Positions 33,521-43,025 of a stretch of 64,000 nucleotides of DNA are shown in pieces; position 1 is the first letter of the stretch; every line of letters starts with the position of its first letter. Both the position numbers and the translations under genes were made by a program. The notes beneath the pieces were generated by a model. The model did not search any database. It was not told where the DNA came from and saw only the letters and a list, made by a program, of their open reading frames with translations. This DNA comes from Gloeophyllum trabeum ATCC 11539 (Eukaryota; Basidiomycota; Agaricomycetes; Gloeophyllales; Gloeophyllaceae), in NCBI RefSeq assembly GCF_000344685.1, contig NW_006920415.1:743555-807554 (forward strand). Direction: 5' to 3'.

Positions 33521-35934
33521 CTACCGCTGCAGCACCACCGTAGACTTCCCTCCAACAACATTTACAACGCCCTCCACCACGTGGGCCTCCACCCCGTTCA
33601 CACACACCTTCCCCCCTTCCACTGCATATGGCAGCCTCACCACCCCCTGCGTCCCCTCCGGAACATCCACCTCCACTGTAAAACCCCCCTCTCCCTCCCA
33701 CCACTTCACCCCGAACCACCCCAGGCCCGTGCTGAACCCGCCCTCCGCGCGGGGCAGCCCGCTCGGGTGCGGCGCGACGCTCCATGTTCGGCCTTGCGGG
33801 GCGGTGATCGTCAGGCCGAGGACGTAGAAGGTGAGCGCGGAGGTGGGCCCGGAGGACCACCCGTGCGCGTGGGAGGTGTAGGACGGGTCGTAGTTGTAGC
33901 CGCGGTAGCTGCGGTAACTATGTAGTATGTACGGGAATGTGAATAGGGTTAGCCTGCGGGAGAAAGGGGAAAAGGGGGAGGGCGGACGTACGAGAGCGAG
34001 CCGTTAGCGGTGAACCCCTCCAGCAGGGTGGACTGCACGCTCAGGTTGGTGGCGAGCATGTACCCCCACTCGCGGTGGAGGAGGTCCATCGCGCGCGCGT
34101 CGTTGCCCGACTCGAAATGCGCTTGGAGCTACATACATTCACCATCATCAGCATCGACCAACATCTCCGTTACATCAAAATGCATATGCACACGCGCACC
34201 TCAAGCCCGCCGATAAACGGCGATATCGTATCCGGCAACTCGGGCGCGACCGCTCCGAGCGCGTTCCAATTCCGCTCGAGGCCCTTGCTCACGCTCCCCG
34301 CCTGCTCCGCCGATGTCGTCAAATTAAAGAGAATCGCCATGGAGTTCGCGTCCTGCGGGCAGAGCGTGGTGCTCGTGTTGTCGCGGTACATCCCCTGCTG
34401 TGGGTCCCAGAAGGCGGCGTTGAACGCAGACTTGAGCGCAGTGGCGTTGGCGGACCAGGCGGAGGACAGGGCGGGGGCGTCAGCGTAGGAGGCAAGGGAC
34501 GCGCTGTTGGTCAGGACCTAGCACAGACTTTGTGAGCTAGGACATGAAGAGGAGGAGGCGAACAGACCTTGTAGAACAACGCGTTCCCCTCGGCGTTATG
34601 CCCGCCTCCGCCCAGGCGCGCCCAATCCCGCAAACCCGTAACATTCATCAATCCCGTGCTATCCACCTTCCCCTCCAGGAACCCCACCGCCTTCGTGTAG
34701 TTCGCCCACACATTTTGCAGCCACGCCGTGTCCCCGGAGTACATGTAGTAGTTATATGTACCGATGAGCGTCCACGCGTGGTACGTGTCCGAGACGGTCT
34801 GCGAGAGCGGCGGCCCGGACTCGGGGAGCGCGCCCGTAAGCGGGTCGAGGGCGGCGAACATGGTGGAGAGGGCGTTACGGGTTGGGAGGAGGTCGTAAGT
34901 GGAGACGAACTGGGTGGGGACGGCGATGCCCATGTCACCTATGAAGAAATGAGCAGGGTTAGAATATGGAAGCGGGGTGGAATGAGGGGGGAGTGATACC
35001 TGGCCAGACTGCTCTAAGGCAGAGTTAATTCGACGGGAAGGAGGAGGAGAGGGGAGGACGCACCGGTCGCGTTTGGCGCCGTCCACGATGATGGGGCCCG
35101 CTACCCCAAGCGTCGCGTTATTCGCCCACCCTGCGCAGACACGATGACTACCCACAGCCACGAAGGCCCATCCAGCCTCGAGAACGCACCTGGCGAGCTC
35201 ACGAAGGGCACCTCCCGCCCGGTATCCAGCGGCACCGTGTTCGTCTGCACAGTGTACGCGCCCGCGTACCACACTTTCGTCAAAAAATCAGGGTCTTCAT
35301 ACCCGCTCGAGTCCTGTGCATAGAAGTACCCCGCATAATCGCGCAGGTCGTCCACATGCGGCATGAACGATATCGCGCAGGACACATTCGATATCGTTAA
35401 AGGCGTGGAGGAGGTGGAGACGAGCGTGAGGTAGCGGAAGCCGCCGCGCAGCGCGGACGCGGGCTGCGTCCACCACCCGGAGGGCAGGGGCGCGGGAACG
35501 CGCAGGACGCCGTCGTAGGACATGTTCGGTGCGGGGTAGGAAGAGTCGTCGGAGGTGAGCGGGGAGATGAAGAGCGGGGACTCGGTGAAGGAGAGCGCGA
35601 GGGACGCGGAGGGCGCCGGGCTGATGAAGGTGATGGATATCAGGCCGCCGACCTGGGTGCGTGAGCGTTGAAGGTGTCATTCGTGGACACTGGGTGGACG
35701 TACCTCGACGCCGTAGTCGAGCGTGAGCCAAGACCCGTTGCCCGCGAGCGTCGCGGGTCCCTCGTTGTCGACGAGGTTAGTTGCGCCGTCGACGGTGCCT
35801 TCGACGCGGTGGATCGCGGCGGGCCAGACGGTCTTGGACTTGGGCGCGTAGTTGAAGGCGTCCCAGGGCCCGCTCGGCGCGGAGGCCCAGACTGAATGTA
35901 GCGCTAGTGCTGCTGCGACCCAGGGGTAATGCAT
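33521..35934 (-). CDS. Secreted six-hairpin glycosidase, GH78 (alpha-L-rhamnosidase) type
   Basis: Extracellular glycosidase expected to release rhamnose from plant glycosides. Exons (minus): 35934-35704, 35652-35190, 35130-35064, 35013-35000 (14 nt), 34938-34568, 34517-34200, 34128-33992, 33917-33521; 665 aa. The N-terminus MHYPWVAAALALHSVWAS is a signal peptide. The catalytic six-hairpin region includes WYAGAYTVQTNTVPLDTGRE, VDGAKRDR joined by the 14-nt exon to AVWPGDMGIAVPTQFVSTYD, and later LLHREWGYMLATNLSVQST, EGFTANGSLSYRSYRG and SHAHGWSSGPTSALTFYVLG. The R-D-R..W-P-G-D motif is the expected acid-containing block of this clan. A small beta domain (VVGGKSTVVLQR) ends the protein. Substrate is inferred from family resemblance. 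Confidence 0.85.
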
Positions 35935-38013
35935 GGTGCAGTACCCACCGTATGGCTATCCGTTGCCCGCATTTTATGTCCGGGTAAGGTGTATGGACGC
36001 GAAGCAGAAGTGCGTACACGGGACCGTGCAGCGTCACGGGATGGCGACGTAAATATGGCTCCCGGCCCGGGGAGTGCACTGTGCTGGATGCGACCGCCTC
36101 CATAAGCCTCTGTATAATATGTATGGCCTTGGAAATGACGGCTCTTCCGCGAGCGGGGCATTTAGGACTTGAGTCCGTGAGCAGATCGGACATCGAGCGG
36201 CGTCTGCCATAGTCCGAGGCGATTCGCACACAAAGTCCCCAGCAGCTATATCAACGGTGAGGCAGGGGTTTGCAGCGGATAGCGCCGGAGATATTCGCGG
36301 GCTGTAACTGTGACAGTACCGATGATGAGCCCGCAACGCATCGATGGAATGGAACCGTTCAGGTACCGTTCACTGCACCCAGCGCGCTCTGCCGATCCCG
36401 TTACAATACTCCATCCCATGGCTAGGACGGCCAACAGCGAGCCGCGGCACCAGCTAAGGACCAAGCCGGACAGTCGCAGTCATGGCGAGGGCATCGTGAC
36501 ACAGAGGGATAGGACGGGAAGCTGCTGCAGAGGTCGCGATCGGAACAGAGGAGCAATCGGCGTTGGCACGCAGAGGAACCGAATAGGATCGGGTCCTGCA
36601 ACAACGCCAATGCCTGATAGCAGAGGCCAAAGTCAGCCATGGCCTATCAAGGGAGTCGCGAGGCATACGTACCCGAGTCATGTCCCCGTCCCAGTCCTAT
36701 CCCTCCAACCCGGCTGCACAATCGCCCTTAGTGTGTCCGACGCTTCTGTGGGCCGTCGACGAGGATGTAGGCGATGCGATGCGGATAGGCAAGGTGACCG
36801 AGCGGTCGTCGTCCGAGTGCATCGCCGGGGGCTGGTGGTCACGGGTGGCGCATGACCGACGACTACGAGACGTCGCCCACAGCCGCTAGAAATCGCTGGC
36901 AGAGACAAAGTCAGTCAAGTCAAGACGTGTCAAATAGGTCATCGAAGCGTGCATACCTCTCGTGCCCAACCTCATGCCACCCTCGGACATCGACGACGAC
37001 TTGAGGCTGACGGGGTCGGCAGCGAGAGCCTGTTGCTTGCGAGCACTGGATGACTTTCCGTAAGCATTTAGAGTCGTTTTCTATCCTAGATTCGACTCTA
37101 AATGCATCAGCCGAGATGCCGGCTTGTCACGCTCGCCAATTTTGATGGTGGTCGTCGAGTTGAAGCTGTCTGCAAACTTTATTTTGTCAAGGGGGTCCGA
37201 CCCCCCGGCTTATGTACTATAGGTGTGGACTTTTAGATCAATTAGAGAAATTAAAGAAATTAAATCGAAGGAGAGAGAGAAAGAGAAGGGAAAGACACTC
37301 CGTTCGGGCCCCGTGAGCTTCAGAAGGGGTATATTATTGAAAGGGTATACTAGTGCTATATTCAGGGATCTCCCTCGCTTGAAATATCCCTCGAGGCTAG
37401 TTTCTTTGGTTTCCACAGCACATGAATTTTGCTTTGCGGCGCTGCGCGCTGTATTAACTCTCTGGATAGCTTAAGGCAAAACCTGGTGGTATTTTAAGTT
37501 TGAATGGACACCTCTATGTGTATCCCACTGCTCATGTGAATCGCAAGAAATTAAGCAACCTGGAAGTCAAAATCATTTTTCTTTCGGCGGCGCTGTCGCG
37601 CCGCTCACTTTATGCATCCCAAACTTAATGAATCACTTGTCACTTACCCACCTATAGTACTCCTACCTAGCTATGTGTCCCGGATCTCACAGTACAGATA
37701 TAACTCTTCAGCCCCAATTTTGGGAGTGAAATAGCACCATAAGCGGCAAAAGAGCGCATTTTCGGACAAATTCTCCAACAAAATATATCTCTTTCATTTT
37801 ACAAACAGTTGTGGATGGGATCGCTTCAGTAGGAAGCTTGCACGCGTCGTGAAAAGGTAGGGAGGCTGGAGGATGGCATGTGCATGCGGTGCCACAAGCG
37901 TGAGAACACCTACCGAATACAGTATAACAATTCGAAGTCCGAACTATATCATTCAAACTCAGTTATAGATCTATTTCGCCACGCCTATAGTATAACTGCC
38001 GACCCCCCTCTTC
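35935..38013. other. Gene-free interval upstream of the GH78 gene
   Basis: About 2.1 kb. The first few hundred bp should be the GH78 promoter. No convincing gene was found; the 181-aa frame at 36310-36855 is Arg/Gly-rich with no motif. It contains the 13-bp hairpin at 37064-37105. From about 37200 the sequence is more AT-rich and broken, like old transposon sequence. Confidence 0.4.
37064..37105. repeat. Perfect 13-bp inverted repeat (hairpin)
   Basis: GCATTTAGAGTCG at 37064-37076 and its exact reverse complement at 37093-37105, separated by 16 nt. No gene end lies next to it. Confidence 0.8.
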
Positions 38014-38045
38014 CAGCCATTTGCAGATCGATGGGCCCGTCTTTG
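38014..38045 (+). mobile_element. Solo end of the foldback/MITE family
   Basis: It starts CAGCCATTTGCAGATCGATG and continues GGCCCGTCTTT, matching the left end of the complete copies at 38551, 39088 and 39793 (inverted), then diverges. It looks like a truncated copy. Confidence 0.6.
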
Positions 38046-38211
38046 CTATTGCGCCCCCGCGTAAACATGACCAAATATTACCTTTTCGAGAAGAATATCA
38101 TGTGACCTCCGACCCCTCCGGCCGCGTCATTAAAAATAACTGGACCCAGCCGTATTAAGTAAACGCCAATTACATTGGCATCATATGCTTTTAATGTGTG
38201 AGACATGCGTT

Positions 38212-38290
38212 GCTTCTTTAGTGTAGTGGTTATGCGGCATGCCTTCAGTGCTGGATGTCTAGAGTTCAATTCCTGCTGTGCACATTTTTT
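38212..38290 (+). ncRNA. tRNA-derived element (SINE-like or decayed tRNA)
   Basis: Perfect A-box TAGTGTAGTGG at 38219-38229 and B-box-like AGTTCAATTCC at 38263-38273, spaced 33 nt, with a TTTTTT pol III terminator at 38285-38290. A D-arm and a wobble-paired anticodon arm can be drawn, but acceptor and T-arms do not pair and position 33 is not T. So it is not a normal tRNA; a tRNA-derived SINE head or a pseudogene is more likely. Confidence 0.5.
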
Positions 38291-38301
38291 GATCTGTGCT
38301 T

Positions 38302-38313
38302 TTAGGGTTAGGG
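38302..38313 (+). repeat. Telomere-like repeat TTAGGGTTAGGG
   Basis: Two perfect TTAGGG units followed by TTT, just downstream of the tRNA-derived element. Confidence 0.7.
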
Positions 38314-38550
38314 TTTATTAACTTTCCTTACTGTTGGCTTTTATATCTACCTTGTCAGCCACATGTATCACAGCTATCTAGATTTCAATGAAATTTTATT
38401 TTGCCCCATCTATATGACCCTCTTAGTCCAGACTTGAAGATACTCTAACTGGCCGGACACGCGCGCGGCGGGAAGCCCGCGTTTGCCGGCCTCACGTGAC
38501 ATTCTTCTGGATATGGTATATTTGTACGTGTTTGCACGGGGGCGCAGTAA

Positions 38551-38750
38551 AGCTACCTATCGATGGGCCCACTTTCTGAAAATCATTTACAGTCGGACCA
38601 CATCGGACAAGCAATTTCAAGTCCCCGAGAGACAGAAATCGGACCATCTGGACTTCTCTACCTTCCTCCGATGTCCCTGGCACCCACTCCGACCCACTCC
38701 GACTATACGTGGTTTTCTGAATTGATGGTCTATCGATCTGCAAGCGGCTG
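38551..38750 (+). mobile_element. Foldback/MITE family, copy 1
   Basis: About 200 bp, matching 39088-39291 along nearly its whole length (blocks such as AAAATCATTTACAGTCGGAC and CAAGTCCCCGAGAGACAGAA). The right end, read in reverse (CAGCCGCTTGCAGATCGATA), resembles the left end of the family, so each copy has imperfect inverted ends of about 45 bp. The left tip of this copy is diverged. It has no coding capacity. Confidence 0.8.
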
Positions 38751-39087
38751 TCAGACTCGCGCTCGCCTCTTATGGCTCGCTTAGCCTCGGTAAACGTTCG
38801 CGTATCATGCCATCATATACTTGCCATCAGTACCTTCCGTGTTTAGCCACTTTCCTTCCTTACATAGTAAGCCGCCATCAATAGCGTGACTGAGGGCTTG
38901 TGGCGTTACGGATAGGAGAAACACCTCTGTCTATCGGCTGTGCGAATGACCGTGACAAGGCACTGTGATGGCGTTTAGGACGGCCAAATCTAGGATTTTT
39001 CCTTACGGAAAGTCATCCACTGTGATGCAAGGAAGCTGTCACATTGAATTACCTGTGCACTTTGGGTTGTAAACTAAGCGATATTCT

Positions 39088-39291
39088 AGCCATTTGCAAA
39101 TTGATGGGCCCATTTTTTGAAAATCATTTACAGTCGGACCACGTCGGACAAGTAATTTCAAGTCCCCGAGAGACAGAAATCAGACCATCTGGACTTCTCT
39201 ACCTTCTTCCGACGTCCCTGGTACCCACTCCGACCCACTCCGACCATACGTGGTTTTCTGAATTGATGGTCTATCGATCTGCAAACGGCTG
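39088..39291 (+). mobile_element. Foldback/MITE family, copy 2
   Basis: About 204 bp, same orientation as copy 1, with both ends present: AGCCATTTGCAAATTGATGG at the left and ATCGATCTGCAAACGGCT at the right. Differences from copy 1 are scattered single bases, so the insertions are not very recent. No clear target-site duplication is visible. Confidence 0.8.
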
Positions 39292-39792
39292 TCACAGCTC
39301 TCAGTAAATTAAATGTAAATCTGAAGACTCATTTCCAAGTGTTGATATCGAGGGAGACTTAAGAGTACCACTTATTTCAACTTAAAAAGTCAGCATGTAG
39401 ACTCAGAGCACACATTGCAGTCTCTGGGCACTTCCGGCTTCTGCAGATCTCACTCAAAAGCTCAGACTTACCCTAGCTGCCCGAGAGCCGGCGGATGAAG
39501 CACTGACAGGACTGACAGAACAAATGACTTACCGGGAAACATTGGCAATGTTATGGAAGCATACTATGCTTCCGAGGTATCTCAAATATTTCCAAAGCAA
39601 TTCATTGTCACGGAGGTATGGGCACATCATAGTCTCTTCGCTACCATACTATGGTGCGGGACACCTAGTCACCACCACTTCTGAACAACATTTATGGCAC
39701 CCGCAGATCTCGACCTTTTCCCTAGCCGTCTTGGGAAAACACTCTATTTATGATAAGGATCAATTCCCCAAAAAGGATTTTCGATAGCTTCA

Positions 39793-39997
39793 CAGCCGTT
39801 TGCAGATTGATAGACCACCAATTCAGAAAATCGCGTACAGTCGGAGTGGGTCGGAGTGGGTGCCAGGGACGTCGGAGGAAGGTGGGGAAGTCCAGATGGT
39901 CTGATTTCCGTCTCTCGGGGACTCACAATTGCTTGTCCGATGTGGTCCGACTGTAAATGATTTTTGAAAAGTGGGCCCATCAATCTGCAAAGGGCTG
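39793..39997 (-). mobile_element. Foldback/MITE family, copy 3 (inverted)
   Basis: About 205 bp in reverse orientation to copies 1 and 2. It begins CAGCCGTTTGCAGATTGATA and ends CCATCAATCTGCAAAGGGCT. The internal GTCGGAGTGGGTCGGAGTGG block is the reverse complement of the matching section in the others. Confidence 0.8.
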
Positions 39998-40203
39998 CAA
40001 AATTGAAGGAGTTATAATTTTGGGCACCTCCAATCTTGCCAGCTAACATAATACCAATTATGTAATCACTATATTGGGTAATATAACTGCCTAATTTAGT
40101 ATCTATGAATCAAACTGACAAGCCAAAGCTTCCAGAACACGCTGATATGCACTGACACACAACAATCACCAAGGACCAAAAGGAATAAACCTAAACCCCG
40201 TGA
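39998..40203. other. Repeat-rich spacer
   Basis: AT-rich non-coding sequence between MITE copy 3 and the duplicated block at 40204. Nothing recognised. Confidence 0.4.
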
Positions 40204-40720
40204 TATGGGTGAAGGCGGTCCGAGACAACTGAAGGGTATTTAATAGTTCGAGGGGGAAAGGAGGAGTAAGACGCCTTAGGGTAGTCTGTAGGAAGACCTA
40301 GAAAAATAAAACAAAACCTTGACGCCTGAAACAAACACCAAGGGACGCTCCGGAGTATTTATCTCCGGAAAATCGCAGACAAAGTCGCAAACCACGAAAC
40401 CGAGTGTAGGTTTGGGCCCACGGGAGTAGAAATTGCTAGCGAAACTTGGTTAATTTTATTTCGCTATGTGAGACGCACCGGAGCTAATTTAATCGATGGC
40501 GGAGCTAATTCACTCGACGAGTCAGGCCTATTGGCAAAGCTAAGATCGGTTATAATTCGCTAAGTTCGACGCTTTCGAACTTCTCGGGTCGCTGAGATCG
40601 TAACGCTAATTCTCTGAGATGGTGAAGTCGAAACTTGTTTTTCTGTATGCTACTTTGTACAATTTATACTACAGGAATGGCTTTGCGACCGTTCGGAGAT
40701 AAATAACAAATAAACACCGC
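40204..40720 (+). repeat. 517-bp direct duplication, copy 1 (likely assembly artefact)
   Basis: Matches 41133-41649 at a constant offset of 929 with one difference seen by eye (A at 40716, G at 41645). It ends at the N run; its partner begins at the other end of the N run. The arrangement is the same as at 10178-12138, so an unmerged contig overlap is the likely cause. Confidence 0.85.
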
Positions 40721-41132
40721 NNNNNNNNNNNNNNNNNNNNNNNNNNNNNNNNNNNNNNNNNNNNNNNNNNNNNNNNNNNNNNNNNNNNNNNNNNNNNNNN
40801 NNNNNNNNNNNNNNNNNNNNNNNNNNNNNNNNNNNNNNNNNNNNNNNNNNNNNNNNNNNNNNNNNNNNNNNNNNNNNNNNNNNNNNNNNNNNNNNNNNNN
40901 NNNNNNNNNNNNNNNNNNNNNNNNNNNNNNNNNNNNNNNNNNNNNNNNNNNNNNNNNNNNNNNNNNNNNNNNNNNNNNNNNNNNNNNNNNNNNNNNNNNN
41001 NNNNNNNNNNNNNNNNNNNNNNNNNNNNNNNNNNNNNNNNNNNNNNNNNNNNNNNNNNNNNNNNNNNNNNNNNNNNNNNNNNNNNNNNNNNNNNNNNNNN
41101 NNNNNNNNNNNNNNNNNNNNNNNNNNNNNNNN
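40721..41132. other. Assembly gap (412 N)
   Basis: Run of N lying between the two near-identical 517-bp blocks. Confidence 0.99.
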
Positions 41133-41649
41133 TATGGGTGAAGGCGGTCCGAGACAACTGAAGGGTATTTAATAGTTCGAGGGGGAAAGGAGGAGTAAGA
41201 CGCCTTAGGGTAGTCTGTAGGAAGACCTAGAAAAATAAAACAAAACCTTGACGCCTGAAACAAACACCAAGGGACGCTCCGGAGTATTTATCTCCGGAAA
41301 ATCGCAGACAAAGTCGCAAACCACGAAACCGAGTGTAGGTTTGGGCCCACGGGAGTAGAAATTGCTAGCGAAACTTGGTTAATTTTATTTCGCTATGTGA
41401 GACGCACCGGAGCTAATTTAATCGATGGCGGAGCTAATTCACTCGACGAGTCAGGCCTATTGGCAAAGCTAAGATCGGTTATAATTCGCTAAGTTCGACG
41501 CTTTCGAACTTCTCGGGTCGCTGAGATCGTAACGCTAATTCTCTGAGATGGTGAAGTCGAAACTTGTTTTTCTGTATGCTACTTTGTACAATTTATACTA
41601 CAGGAATGGCTTTGCGACCGTTCGGAGATAAATAACAAATAAACGCCGC
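41133..41649 (+). repeat. 517-bp direct duplication, copy 2
   Basis: Second copy of 40204-40720. It continues into unique sequence at 41650. The block contains GGAGCTAATT motifs and a short palindrome-like TCCGGAGTATTTATCTCCGG (41278-41297), but no coding frame. Confidence 0.85.
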
Positions 41650-43025
41650 TACCCACAGGTTTGCTCAGCACTTTCCTCCGCTATACCATACACCATACGA
41701 CTCTCTTGCGCTCCCACTTGCTCTTTCCAGCCCCTATAGGTCGCCTCGACGCTTCGCCACCTGACCCAAGCGGTCCCATCACTCCGTGCGACACGCCAGT
41801 CACGTGTTAATTACCTCCGGCCGTTTGCTGACTGATGCTGACCTTATGGTGACTCGTATGCGTCCGCACCTTCGGTATCTTGACGGAAACGAGGGGGAGT
41901 GAGTGCTGGAGGGCGGGCATGAGGAAGATGCCCCTCGATAGAAGTGTCCACGGGTCCCGGAGCTAATGCAGCTAGAAGTCGCATTGGTTAAGTCACTCCG
42001 GAGCTTCGGTGCGCGGAGATAAATTGCGGAATGGGTCCGAGTACGCCTCGAGGATGTTGGGAAGTCCGGAGCTAAATAGAAAAAGTCTTTTAGAGCCCAT
42101 AGAAGCCTAGAGGCGTGCGAGCGCTGTGTCGAATAAGCTCCGGGGCGTTTGTATGATGTGCTGAATCCGCGTTTTCGGGGGTCAGACGATCCTGAGGCTT
42201 ATCAACACCTGTGTGATGTGTATTGCTTAGAACTGAATTGCCGCACCTTCAGCTGGGCATCTTTAGCTCCCAGCCCTTCACAATAAGTGTCCATCCAATG
42301 GACCATGTGATGTTCCCAGCACCGTATTGTCTCCAATTTGACCTGTGCCATGGCCTTAGTTTACACCTCCATCCCAGTGACAAACTTCGGAATCACTTTC
42401 CGAGTCAGAATCTAAGTTGATTACTGAGACCTCAGGGCGTGGCAGCCGTTTCTGTGCAAGAGCTGCATGAGCACAAGCAGCTGCGTCCTTCTGCACTTAT
42501 CCTGCGAGGTGGCATAGTCAGGCCAGTGTGAAGCTCCAGCTCAAAATTGTCAGGTAAATTGACATATATTACTGGGAGCCAAGTTCGGCCCCGCTGTTGC
42601 CCCTTGTTTCACTATGCTACAATGCTAGACAATATATAGCAAAAAAATACTGAAAATATGAATATAATATTTGTACTCAAATGGATTTTGCCGCTGTCCA
42701 AAAGTGGCGGTGACTAGGTGTCCGGCACCATATATATACGGACTGATTGCAGACACTCATGCAAACTGGTGACAGTACTCCATTCCCTCAGCAGCCGTTC
42801 GCTTGCGCGTCGAATCGCCGTAATCAATGGAGCTGAATGACAGGGCACAGAAGTCGAACACAGAACCAAAGGATGCCACCGCCGAGTCCCGCAACTTGTC
42901 ACTGATTGTAGTCAGGGAGTGGTCGGCTTCGACATCAAGCTTGACAAGGTTAGGGTTAGCACGAGGTTGACCGATGGTCACCGATCTGTCACATAAGCTG
43001 TGACACTGCTCTCAGGCTCCTGCCC
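41650..43025. other. Gene-free interval before the RRM genes
   Basis: No gene recognised. It contains scattered CGGAGCTAA and CTCCGGAG motifs shared with the upstream duplicated block (about 41957, 42066), and a telomere-like GGTTAGGGTTAG at 42948-42959. Probably old repeat sequence grading into the promoter of the next gene. Confidence 0.4.

Noticed and set aside
36310..36855. 181-aa plus-strand frame, Arg/Gly-rich
   Set aside because: No recognisable motif, and it lies in a gene-free repeat-rich interval; likely chance.
40664..41263. 199-aa and 162-aa frames on the minus strand
   Set aside because: They are open only because they run through the N gap.
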